From: Chloroflexota bacterium
GTDB taxonomy: Bacteria; Chloroflexota; Dehalococcoidia; Lucifugimonadales; JADFKI01
Assembly: GCA_009840355.1 (NCBI GenBank)
Contig: VXNZ01000021.1
Span: forward strand, 1 to 64,000
Length of the DNA: 64,000 bases
Reading direction: 5' to 3'
In this document: in pieces, positions 50,407 to 58,112 of the stretch
Position numbering within the stretch: position 1 is the first letter of the stretch
How the letters are laid out: every line of letters starts with the position of its first letter
The notes under the pieces: model-generated
Told to the model about the DNA's origin: nothing
What the model saw: the letters and a program-made list of their open reading frames with translations, nothing else
The model's database searches: none
Made by a program: the position numbers and the translations under genes

Positions 50407-53388
50407 ATGCGAAATACTCTTGCGTATATAAACTCTAGCACTGCCTTAACTCTTCTTGCCGTCATTCTAGCTATGACACTGTTGTTCTTGGCGTCCTCAA
50501 ATCCGCCTACCGCCAGCGCTCAGCAACCACAGACGACGCCCAGCGCTTATGGTGAATCTCCCGACCTCGCCGCCAAAGTCGCGGCCGGCGAGCTTCCGCC
50601 GGTCTGGGAGCGTCTGCCATCCGAGCCCATGGTTATCCCGACGCTGGAGGACGGCATCGGGAAATACGGCGGCACACTCAGGCGTTTCTACCTAGGTCCC
50701 GCCGACGGCTGCAACTTCTTCCGTCTTTCGAGGGCGTCGCTCGTCCGCTACTCACAGGATGGCTTCTCGCTCATCCCGTCGGTTGCCAGATGGTGGGAGG
50801 TCTCGGACGACGGTAGGGAGTGGACATTCTTTCTGCGCGAGGGGATGAAGTGGTCTGACGGTGACGACTTCACTGCGGACGACTTCGTGTATCAGTACGA
50901 AGATGTGATTCTGAACGAAGAGCTGAATCCGAATCCGCCATTCTTCCTGAAGATTGGCGCTGAGGTAGGCTCGATACATAAGGTGGACGACACCACAGTT
51001 ATGTTCAAGTTCCCTGTGCCGAACTTCCTGTTTCTGGAGATAGTGGCGCAGGCGGACGAGGCTTGCTACGGCTCGACGAAGAACGTGCCTTGGGCGCCTT
51101 CGCACTACATGAAGCAGTTCCATGCGAAATACAACCCGGATGCCCGGGCAAATGCCGAGGCTGCGGAGTTCGAGAGCTGGACGCAATACTACGACTTTAA
51201 GACCCAGTACAACTTGAACCCTGAAAAGCCCACCATCGCACCATGGAAGTACGCCAATCCCCTGGGCGACCGGGTAGTCAGAGCAGAGCGCAACCCGTAC
51301 TTCTGGGCTGTTGACCCGGCCGGCAACCAGCTTCCGTACCTTGACGACATTCAGTTGACGCTGGTGGATGGTATCGAGCTTGGCACGCTGATGGCGGTAC
51401 AGGGCGATGTTGACATGCAGGGTCGGCACATCCAGCTAGACCAGTACACGATACTGAAACAAGGAGAAGCCGACAGCGACTATGAAGTTCTGACCTGGCC
51501 CGCCTTCGCAGGCTCGGATGTCGCGTTCTTCTTCAACATGAGCCTGCCCGGTCCTACGGGCGACGCTATCCGGACTAAGGAGTTCCGACAGGCGCTGTCT
51601 CTTGCTATCGATAGGAGCGCAATCCAAGAAATCCAGTTCTTGGGGCTTGGCGAGATTCGGCAGAGTGTGCCCCCGCCTGGTCACCCACACTATCCGGGCG
51701 ACGACATCGCAAGACTCCGCACCGAATACGACCCCGATGCGGCGAATGCCTTGCTTGACAGCGTATTCCCTGACAAGGATCGAGAGGGCTTCCGCCTGAA
51801 CGATGGCGAGCGCATTGTGATGAGCATCACCGTCACTGACGCATTCGGCACGTGGCCGGACGCCGCGCAGGTCGTCGGGCGTGCTTGGGAGGCTGTCGGC
51901 GTCAAGGCCGATGTGAACGTGACCACGCGCAGCCAGCACTTCACACGCTGGCAGACGAACGAATGGGCTGTGATGGTGTGGAACGAGTTCACATCGGGCT
52001 TCACCTTCAGCTCCATAAACCTTCGCGCGCCCGAGGGCATTGGCAATTTCCACGCGCCGGGTTGTGGGCTGTGGTTGATAGACGCCAATGATGAATATGC
52101 CTACCCGTGCCTGCAAGAATCGATAGACCTGCTGGAGATGCACAGGCGCGGTCCCAGCCTGCCCGAAGCAGAGCGTAACGCGCTGGGCAAGGGAATCTAC
52201 AGGACCATAGTCGAGAACCAGTACAACATCGGCATCGTCGGGCTGTCGCCGATGGTGCAGGGCGTTATCGTCAAGAAGAACAATCTCAATAATGTCCCGG
52301 ACACCGCCGCCAACGACTGGCCTCTGAGAACGCCGAACACTGGCTTCCCGGAGCAATGGTACTTTGAAAACGGTGTTCCGCCTGCACGAAGTGCGCCAAC
52401 CCCCGACGACCAGTGCGTAGAGCAGCTACCTGACGACGGCGTAGTGAACGGCAAATGGGCAGACGATTGCGCCTCTGAAAACAGGTCTCCAAACCACTAC
52501 TCACGCTACTATACACTCACCCTGAGCGAGCAAGCTGAGGTAACCATAACGCTGGAATCGAGCGCGGACACATACCTCTACTTGCTTGCAGGTGCGGACA
52601 GGGACGGCAGAGTATCGCACGAAAACGACGACCACGCCACACTCGTCAATACCGAAGCTTGCGCCGACGCTTCCTGCCTCGAACAATACGACTCGTGCAT
52701 AACGGCATCGCTTGGCGCCGGTGACCACACCATCGAGGCGACCACATTCGACCCGAACACGGAGGGCACGTTCGAGCTGACCGTGATCTTCAGCGGGACA
52801 GTCGCGCCGCCGCCCCGACCAACCCCACCTTCAACCCTCGAAGCCGCCGTCTGCAACGAAGACGACATCGCCAACGCCAATCTCAGCGGCTTCCTCCTTG
52901 TCGATGCCAATAGTTTCCGTTCCGCCGACCCGGGCTACTGGGGCGTAATCGGATGGCACAGCACTTCCTGGATCAATGGCGTTGTCGCTGCCATTGCTTG
53001 CGGCGCAATTCAATACGACAGCATCGAAAACGCGCGGTGGAACTCCTTAAACTACTCAACGGCTATGCAGCAATTGGGCTCAAACTTTGAAGTCCTTGAT
53101 CATGAACAGGTATTCCCGTCGTACATCGGCGACGACATGCTGGCATTCAGGTATCGATACGAAGTCGAGAGCGATTCGGATGCGCTTGAGTTCACGGCGA
53201 CCGAGGTTAGATTCCTGAACGCCGACTCCATCATCGTCAGCTCGGTTACCTACTACCTGCTCGACACTCATGACTACGCGCCGATCGACGATGTCGAAGC
53301 CATCGCCGATAGCGTTGCCGACCGAATCGGGATAGGTAGCGCGCAGAGTTCAAACCGCGCGGCTGAACTCTTCGGATTCATCGACTAG
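50407..53388 (+). CDS. Family-5 solute-binding protein fused to a PPC-like domain
   Basis: A 993-residue exported protein. A signal peptide (about 1-38, AVILAMTLLFLAS, cut after TASA) precedes an ABC peptide/oligosaccharide-binding protein domain of family 5 (about 40-650). Its marks are WTFFLREGMKWSDGDDFTAD, VRAERNPYFWAVDPAGNQLP, IRTKEFRQALSLAIDRSAI and WPDAAQVVGRAWEAVGVKAD. A PPC-like beta domain (about 668-800; HYSRYYTLTLSEQAEVTITL, SSADTYLYLLAG) follows, closely like the two copies in the LRR protein at 22965-26894. A C-terminal domain (about 810-993) resembles the PsbP/Mog1 alpha-beta fold in outline only. There is no lipobox and no permease or ATPase gene nearby. ATG 50407 has AAGGA about 9 bases upstream. 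Confidence 0.85.
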   Translation: MRNTLAYINSSTALTLLAVILAMTLLFLASSNPPTASAQQPQTTPSAYGESPDLAAKVAAGELPPVWERLPSEPMVIPTLEDGIGKYGGTLRRFYLGPADGCNFFRLSRASLVRYSQDGFSLIPSVARWWEVSDDGREWTFFLREGMKWSDGDDFTADDFVYQYEDVILNEELNPNPPFFLKIGAEVGSIHKVDDTTVMFKFPVPNFLFLEIVAQADEACYGSTKNVPWAPSHYMKQFHAKYNPDARANAEAAEFESWTQYYDFKTQYNLNPEKPTIAPWKYANPLGDRVVRAERNPYFWAVDPAGNQLPYLDDIQLTLVDGIELGTLMAVQGDVDMQGRHIQLDQYTILKQGEADSDYEVLTWPAFAGSDVAFFFNMSLPGPTGDAIRTKEFRQALSLAIDRSAIQEIQFLGLGEIRQSVPPPGHPHYPGDDIARLRTEYDPDAANALLDSVFPDKDREGFRLNDGERIVMSITVTDAFGTWPDAAQVVGRAWEAVGVKADVNVTTRSQHFTRWQTNEWAVMVWNEFTSGFTFSSINLRAPEGIGNFHAPGCGLWLIDANDEYAYPCLQESIDLLEMHRRGPSLPEAERNALGKGIYRTIVENQYNIGIVGLSPMVQGVIVKKNNLNNVPDTAANDWPLRTPNTGFPEQWYFENGVPPARSAPTPDDQCVEQLPDDGVVNGKWADDCASENRSPNHYSRYYTLTLSEQAEVTITLESSADTYLYLLAGADRDGRVSHENDDHATLVNTEACADASCLEQYDSCITASLGAGDHTIEATTFDPNTEGTFELTVIFSGTVAPPPRPTPPSTLEAAVCNEDDIANANLSGFLLVDANSFRSADPGYWGVIGWHSTSWINGVVAAIACGAIQYDSIENARWNSLNYSTAMQQLGSNFEVLDHEQVFPSYIGDDMLAFRYRYEVESDSDALEFTATEVRFLNADSIIVSSVTYYLLDTHDYAPIDDVEAIADSVADRIGIGSAQSSNRAAELFGFID

Positions 53389-53390
53389 AT

Positions 53391-53460
53391 AAGACGATTT
53401 CACAAGTTCCTTTCCCTTTGATGGGGGAAGGTTAGAGCCTGCCCCTGCGAAGGCAGGAGA
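53391..53460. repeat. Composite repeat: MITE-like end plus C/G-run motif
   Basis: AAGACGATTTCACAAGTTCC at 53391 is a MITE-type terminal repeat starting two bases after the SBP stop. It runs into CCCTTTGATGGGGGAAGGTT and GAGCCTGCCCCTGCGAAGGC, the second intergenic repeat family (compare 5510-5570). Confidence 0.6.
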
Positions 53461-53467
53461 TGGGGGC

Positions 53468-53502
53468 AAAAAAGGGCGCGGGACATCAAAAGTCCTGCGC
53501 CC
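53468..53502 (-). terminator. Rho-independent terminator of the trans-sulfuration gene
   Basis: On the minus strand an 11-bp stem with one G-T pair (53502-53492 against 53484-53474) and a 7-base loop is followed directly by TTTTTTGC (53473-53468). It lies about 33 bases after the stop of the gene at 53535-54659. On the plus strand the stem follows the SBP gene but lacks a T-run. Confidence 0.8.
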
Positions 53503-53534
53503 TCCGCGCCTACCACTCTATCCTGTACATCCTG

Positions 53535-54659
53535 TTAGTTTCCGCCCAACGCCTGCGCCATGTCCGCCAGCAGATCGTCCATATGCTCGATGCCTACCGA
53601 CACGCGCAGCAGGTTGTCCGGCGTCTGCGTGTCAGGTCCCTCGACCGAGGCGCGGTGCTCTATCAGGCTTTCCGTGCCGCCGAGGCTTGTGGCGCGCGTG
53701 AATAGCCGCAGTTTTGCCGCAACTTCCATCGCCTGCCGCCGTCCGCCTACGACTTGGAACGACAGCATTCCGCCGAATTCCGACATTTGCGCCGCCGCGA
53801 CTGCCTTCTCCGCAGGCGCGGCAAGCCCCGGATAGTGCACGGCTTCGACTCGCGGATGCTCTGCGAGGTATGCTGCGACTGCCCGCGCGTTCTCACAGTG
53901 AGCGCGCATACGGAGGTGCAGCGTGCGAATGCCGCGCAAAGTCAACCAGCAGTCGAACGCGGACGGCGTCGCGCCGTATGTCACCTGCACCTGCCGCACA
54001 TTGCCGAAGAATGCGTCGTCGCGCGCCGATACCACCGCGCCGCCCATGACATCGCTGTGGCCGGATATGTACTTCGTCGTGGAGTGCACCACCAAGTCCG
54101 CGCCCAGCTCAATCGGGCGTTGCAGCATTGGCGTTGCCCATGTGTTGTCGCACGAGAACACGGCGCCGGCGTCGTGCGCTATGTCTGCGATGCGCCGTAT
54201 GTCCGTAACCTTCAGCATCGGGTTGGACGGCGTTTCCGCCCAGATTAGGCGCGTGTTCGGCAATGTGGCGGCTTGCACCTGCGCTGCGTCCGTGAAGTCC
54301 ACGAACGAGACTTGCAAGCCCCATCGCGCGAACACATCGCGCAGCAGAGCGCGGGTGCCGTGATAGCAGTCGTTCGGCGCGATAGCATGGTCGCCGCCGG
54401 CGAGCGCCTGAAAGACCGCCGCGCTCGCAGCTGACCCTGACGAAAAGGCGGCGCACATCGCACCGCCTTCGAGGGTTGTCAGTGTGTTTTCAAGCTGCTC
54501 GCGGTTCGGATTGCCCGTGCGAGAATAGATGTAGCCGCCGGGATATTCGCCGTCAGGCGCGCGCTCGAATGTCGTCGATGGCTGTATCGGCGTAAGAATC
54601 GCGCCCGATTCAGGGTCGATGTGATGGCTTGCGCGCGCCGCGCTTGTCTCGATGTTCAC
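53535..54659 (-). CDS. Cystathionine gamma-synthase/lyase family PLP enzyme
   Basis: A 374-residue trans-sulfuration enzyme (Cys/Met metabolism PLP family). Key features: PIQPSTTFERAPDGEYPGGY, YSRTGNPNREQLENTLTTLE, SSGSAASAAVFQAL, ETPSNPMLKVTDI, DNTWATPMLQRP, the PLP Lys 196 in VHSTTKYISGHSD, and the C-terminal SLGGTESLIEHRAS followed by LLRVSVGIEHMDDLLADM. Synthase, gamma-lyase or O-acetylhomoserine sulfhydrylase activity cannot be separated by eye. I place the start at GTG 54659, 10 bases after the stop of the zinc-finger gene; the frame is open to 54722. A strong terminator follows. Confidence 0.88.
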   Translation of the reverse strand: MNIETSAARASHHIDPESGAILTPIQPSTTFERAPDGEYPGGYIYSRTGNPNREQLENTLTTLEGGAMCAAFSSGSAASAAVFQALAGGDHAIAPNDCYHGTRALLRDVFARWGLQVSFVDFTDAAQVQAATLPNTRLIWAETPSNPMLKVTDIRRIADIAHDAGAVFSCDNTWATPMLQRPIELGADLVVHSTTKYISGHSDVMGGAVVSARDDAFFGNVRQVQVTYGATPSAFDCWLTLRGIRTLHLRMRAHCENARAVAAYLAEHPRVEAVHYPGLAAPAEKAVAAAQMSEFGGMLSFQVVGGRRQAMEVAAKLRLFTRATSLGGTESLIEHRASVEGPDTQTPDNLLRVSVGIEHMDDLLADMAQALGGN

Positions 54660-54669
54660 TGGACAGCAT

Positions 54670-54900
54670 TCACTGCGACAGGAAGTCGTACAGCGGCACA
54701 ACGCCTGTCGGCTTCGAGCCATTCCGCAGCATGTTCTCGATACGCTGCATCGCTATGGAGCTCAGCAGCGTATCGCCACAGGTCGCGCAGACTTCCGCCG
54801 GCACGTTGTCGAACAAGACGATTCGCTCGCCGTGCCTGTATGTGTGCACGATGTACTGCGATTCATACTTGCCGGTACAGCCCGGAATGGTGCAATCCAT
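54670..54900 (-). CDS. YgiT-type zinc finger protein
   Basis: A 76-residue protein whose N-terminal half carries two Cys pairs, C-x4-C (Cys 3, Cys 8 in CTIPGC) and C-x2-C (Cys 38, Cys 41 in VCATCGD), with NVPAEVCATCGDTLLSS as in YgiT/MqsA-type zinc ribbons. YgiT fingers form the N-terminus of MqsA antitoxins, but the HTH half is absent and there is no MqsR toxin beside it. It sits between an acyl-CoA dehydrogenase (14 bases upstream) and the trans-sulfuration gene (10 bases downstream), so all three are probably co-transcribed. Confidence 0.75.
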   Translation of the reverse strand: MDCTIPGCTGKYESQYIVHTYRHGERIVLFDNVPAEVCATCGDTLLSSIAMQRIENMLRNGSKPTGVVPLYDFLSQ

Positions 54901-54914
54901 AGCATTTTTCCGCG

Positions 54915-56039
54915 TTACAGCCCGATGTTGTCCGCCACGACTTCCAGATGGAAATCGGTGTCGCCGAATGCGAGTTCCGCAGCCTTCGCGCGCCGCGAAT
55001 ATAGCTGCATGTTGTGCTCTTTGGTGAAGCCGATCGCGCCGTGGCACTGGTGTCCAAGCGCGCAGATGCGGCGGTACGCGTCGCTGACCCATGCCTTCGC
55101 CATTGCGACTTCCTGCGTCGCGTCCTCGCCTTCGGACAGCCGCCACGCAGCCTGATAGGTGATGTAGCGCGAGCCTTCGACATCGGTCGCCATGTTCGCG
55201 CAGTGGTGCTGTATCGCTTGGAATGTGCCGATGGGCCTGCCGAACTGCGTGCGCTGCTTGGCGTATTCGACGGTCATGTCGAGCACCTGCTCCGCGCCGC
55301 CGACCATCTCTGCGCACTTGCCGATGGCGCCCCATGCGAGAACCTTCTCGATGGTGTTCCAGCCGCCGTTGACCTCGCCCAACACTGCGGACGCAGGCAC
55401 GCTCACATTGTCGAATGCCAACTCGGACTGCCTGTCGGATGCGATGGTCTTCAGCAGCGTCTGGCTCACGCCGTCAGCGCCGCGCGGTACCAGGAACAGG
55501 GTGATGTCCTGCTCGCCTTCGCCGGTGCGAGCCGCGACCACGAATGTGTCGGCGACATGGGCGTTCGGCACGAATAGCTTTACGCCGTTTAATACCCAGC
55601 CATCGTCGCTCTGCGTGGCGGTCGTCTGCACGCCTTCGGCATCCCAGCGCGCGCTAGGCTCGGTGAGCGCGAGAGTCACGATGTGCTGCCCGTCGCTAAT
55701 CTGCGGCAGCAACTCTTGCTTCTGCGCGTCGGAGCCGGCGTCCATAATCGCCATACCGCCCATCACTACGGTGGAGAAGAACGGTCCCGGTAGCAGAGCG
55801 CGTCCCGTCTCTTCCAGCAGCACGGAGAGGTCAAGGTAGCTGAGGCCGACGCCGCCGTATTCTTCGGGGAAAATCAAGCCCAGCCAGCCCTGCTCGGCGA
55901 CCTTCTGCCACATCTCGGGCGTATAGCCGCGCTCGTTCTCTTCCATCTCGCGCACATAAGTGTCCGGGCATTCCGCCTGCAGGAACTCGCGCGCGCTGTT
56001 CCTGAGCATCTGCTGGGTTTCGTTCAGTCCAAGGTCCAT
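54915..56039 (-). CDS. Acyl-CoA dehydrogenase (FadE-type)
   Basis: A 374-residue flavoprotein oxidising acyl-CoA thioesters. N-terminal helices (LGLNETQQMLRNSAREFLQA), LGLIFPEEYGGVGLSYLDL, the FAD-contact LALTEPSARWD, WVLNGVKLFVPNAHVADTFV and FGRPIGTFQAIQHHCANMAT are present. The C-terminus ICALGHQCHGAIGFTKEHNM lacks the catalytic YEG-Glu of short-chain enzymes. In steroid-degrading actinobacteria such subunits form alpha2-beta2 heteromers with a partner subunit; the two dehydrogenase genes at 56695 and 58113 would fit that. AGGAG about 6 bases before the ATG. Confidence 0.88.
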   Translation of the reverse strand: MDLGLNETQQMLRNSAREFLQAECPDTYVREMEENERGYTPEMWQKVAEQGWLGLIFPEEYGGVGLSYLDLSVLLEETGRALLPGPFFSTVVMGGMAIMDAGSDAQKQELLPQISDGQHIVTLALTEPSARWDAEGVQTTATQSDDGWVLNGVKLFVPNAHVADTFVVAARTGEGEQDITLFLVPRGADGVSQTLLKTIASDRQSELAFDNVSVPASAVLGEVNGGWNTIEKVLAWGAIGKCAEMVGGAEQVLDMTVEYAKQRTQFGRPIGTFQAIQHHCANMATDVEGSRYITYQAAWRLSEGEDATQEVAMAKAWVSDAYRRICALGHQCHGAIGFTKEHNMQLYSRRAKAAELAFGDTDFHLEVVADNIGL

Positions 56040-56081
56040 TGCTTGCTTCTCCTAGATTATGATTCTTAATCGGCTGATTGA

Positions 56082-56408
56082 TTAGGTTCTAGTCTTCAGA
56101 ATCTGATCGCCTAAGTCGAGATACTTAGGATCAGGCAGGCCGCTCGCTCCGAGCGTGCCGTCCGGGCTTCTTACCTGATGAACTACAGCGATAAGTTCAT
56201 GTACATCGTTATAATAGCGAACAGCCTGACTTCGAGAACAATATCGAAAGCCCTTCTCTCGCGCCTGTTCCGGAGTGTAATGAGTATCGCGTTCTAGCCG
56301 TGTGTAAAACTCTCCCCTTAACGCTCGCTCCCAGAATTGCCCAGAGTTGAAAGCTTCCCGTATAATGGTCGGTGAAACAAAAATTCCTTCAGGTCGGTTA
56401 GAAGACAT
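56082..56408 (-). CDS. Hypothetical 108-residue protein, divergent partner
   Basis: Not recognised. Compact and charged: GQFWERALRGEFYTRLERDT, ARYCSRSQAVRYYND-like FRYCSRSQAVRYYNDVHEL and a C-terminal LPDPKYLDLGDQI. No signal or membrane segment. ATG 56408 has AAGG about 8 bases upstream. Its start overlaps the start of the plus-strand gene at 56407 on the opposite strand (CATG), so the two are divergent with no space between. It is less GC-rich than the neighbouring dehydrogenase genes. The arrangement resembles small toxin/immunity pairs, which is only a guess. Confidence 0.55.
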   Translation of the reverse strand: MSSNRPEGIFVSPTIIREAFNSGQFWERALRGEFYTRLERDTHYTPEQAREKGFRYCSRSQAVRYYNDVHELIAVVHQVRSPDGTLGASGLPDPKYLDLGDQILKTRT

Positions 56409-56685
56409 GAATCAAGCCTTAGTTCAGGAACGGATTCGGCGTTACTTCGATGGGGAAATCTCCATTGTAGAACTTCGCCGATGGGCGTATGACAACATCC
56501 CTACTAGGCTTGAGGACGAGAACCTTCCCGGCGTCGACTACGGTGCGTTCTGGAGTTTGTTTCTAGCTCTCTGCGATTATGACCACTGCCGCAATTATTC
56601 GGGATGGTCTGTCGCCAAATCAGAAGCGTTTTTCCGCGATCTCATCACCGATCACTTCACTATCGAAAGCGCAAAGATTTCCTGA
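56407..56685 (+). CDS. Hypothetical 92-residue protein, possibly immunity-like
   Basis: Not firmly recognised. VQERIRRYFDGEISIVELRR followed by a Trp/Tyr-containing helix (WAYDNIP) and FWSLFLALCDYDHCRNYSGW suggest a small all-helical protein. The opening 'short helix, G-x-I-S, E-x-x-x-W/Y' is reminiscent of colicin-immunity-like proteins. The frame is open upstream to 56347, but ATG 56407 (AGAAGA upstream) fits better. Its stop lies 8 bases before the end of the convergent acyl-CoA dehydrogenase gene. Confidence 0.5.
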   Translation: MNQALVQERIRRYFDGEISIVELRRWAYDNIPTRLEDENLPGVDYGAFWSLFLALCDYDHCRNYSGWSVAKSEAFFRDLITDHFTIESAKIS

Positions 56686-56694
56686 CGCCTCCCC

Positions 56695-57864
56695 CTACCT
56701 CGGCAAGCCCAATCCTCTTGACGCTATGACGTTGCGGTTTATCTCGGATGTGCCGGCGGCGACTGTGCCTCCGTGTGAGCGCATCCAGCCGTTTTCGATG
56801 CGACCACGCAGCGGCGCCCACTTCGATTCAGGGTCGAGCTGACCGTACAAGCCCATCACCTGCATTCCGAGGCTGTACAGCCGGATCATCATCTCGGTGC
56901 CGTATGCTTTCGTGATAGACGCTTCCTTGTTTGGAATCATCTCCTGGCTCTGCATCCATGCGACGTTGTAGCACATCAGACGGCAGGATTCTATTTGCAC
57001 TGCCATCTCTGAAATGCGCTGCCGGACGGATACATCGGCGGCGAGCGGCTGTCCGTTGCGTTCGTTTTCCTTGCAGAAGTTCACAATGTCTTCGAGCAGT
57101 CGCTTGGCGCGCGCGGGTCGGTCCACGCCGGAGCGCTCGAAGTCCAGCAATGCCGCGCCGACATACCAGCCGCGGTTTAGTTCGCCCACGAGGTTCTTCT
57201 TCGGCACGCGCACATCTTCAAAGGTTACCAGCGCGCGATGTGCGTCCCACATCATCGGTATTTTCTCTACGGTTACGCCCGGCTGCTGCATTTCGGTAAG
57301 CAGGAAGCTGATGCCGCGATGCTTGGGCGCGTCCGGTTCGGTGCGCGCCAGCATGAACATCCAGTCCGAGCCGGAGTGCGCGCCGTTCCATATCTTCGAG
57401 CCGTTAACAACGAAGTCGTCGCCGTCTTCTACTGCGCGCGTCTGCAATGATGCGAGGTCCGAGCCGCTGTCGGGTTCGGAATATCCCTGCGACCAGTCGA
57501 TGTCCGCCTGCGCGATGCGTGGCAGGAAGTATTGCTTTTGCTCCTCCGAGCCGTACAGCATCAGGATGGGACCGACCATGCGCACGCCGGAATCGCCGGC
57601 TGGCACGCCGCGGTACGCCATCTCTTCGTTGAAAATCATCTGGCGCATGTGAGGCGCAGCCTGACCGCCGTACTCTTCGGGCCAAGCCATCGTCAGCCAG
57701 CCGTTGTTGGCGAGCTTCTTCTTGAACTCGCGCACTAGGACCGCGTCCTCAGGCTCCTCGGCGTCCACGGCTTGCTCGCGCCAGTCCCAAGGCAGCTCGC
57801 CATCTACGAAGTCGCCTACTTCCCTGCGGAAGGCGTTGTCTTCATCGCTGAAGCGGAAGTCCAT
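56695..57864 (-). CDS. Acyl-CoA dehydrogenase (FadE-type), paralogue 1
   Basis: A 389-residue acyl-CoA dehydrogenase closely related to the next gene. Shared blocks include MAWPEEYGGQAAPHMRQMIF, GYSEPDSGSDLASLQTRAVE, FVVNGSKIWNGAHSGSDWMF and ENLVGELNRGW-like NLVGELNRGWYVGAALLDFE. The C-terminus GGTVAAGTSEINRNVIASRG has Ala where YEGT-type enzymes carry the catalytic Glu. Family knowledge says this is common in ChsE-like heteromeric enzymes. GAGGTGA lies upstream of the ATG. Confidence 0.9.
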   Translation of the reverse strand: MDFRFSDEDNAFRREVGDFVDGELPWDWREQAVDAEEPEDAVLVREFKKKLANNGWLTMAWPEEYGGQAAPHMRQMIFNEEMAYRGVPAGDSGVRMVGPILMLYGSEEQKQYFLPRIAQADIDWSQGYSEPDSGSDLASLQTRAVEDGDDFVVNGSKIWNGAHSGSDWMFMLARTEPDAPKHRGISFLLTEMQQPGVTVEKIPMMWDAHRALVTFEDVRVPKKNLVGELNRGWYVGAALLDFERSGVDRPARAKRLLEDIVNFCKENERNGQPLAADVSVRQRISEMAVQIESCRLMCYNVAWMQSQEMIPNKEASITKAYGTEMMIRLYSLGMQVMGLYGQLDPESKWAPLRGRIENGWMRSHGGTVAAGTSEINRNVIASRGLGLPR

Positions 57865-58112
57865 GTGTTCACCTCGATGCTCTTGTATCTATTTTCGACC
57901 GGCTTTCTTATGCTGTCGCCACTGCGGTTGTCTCTGCCCATTTCTCATTGATGGGAGGGGTGATGCGATTGCGCCTGCCCCTATCGAATTCCGAACGGAT
58001 TGCGGATTGCGATTTCAGATTCCCCACTTCGTTTCAGAATGACAAGGCTTTCGTTCGGTATGACATGCCTTGTTACGAGTGGCGCACCATTCGGCGTACC
58101 ACTCGAACAAGA
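57865..58112. repeat. Intergenic repeat remnants between dehydrogenase paralogues
   Basis: Contains a C/G-run remnant (ATTGATGGGAGGGGTGATGC near 57945) and pieces of the MITE-family centre (GATTTCAGATTCCCCACTTC, TTTCAGAATGACAAGG, near 58010-58047). No intact ends and no gene are visible. Confidence 0.45.
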
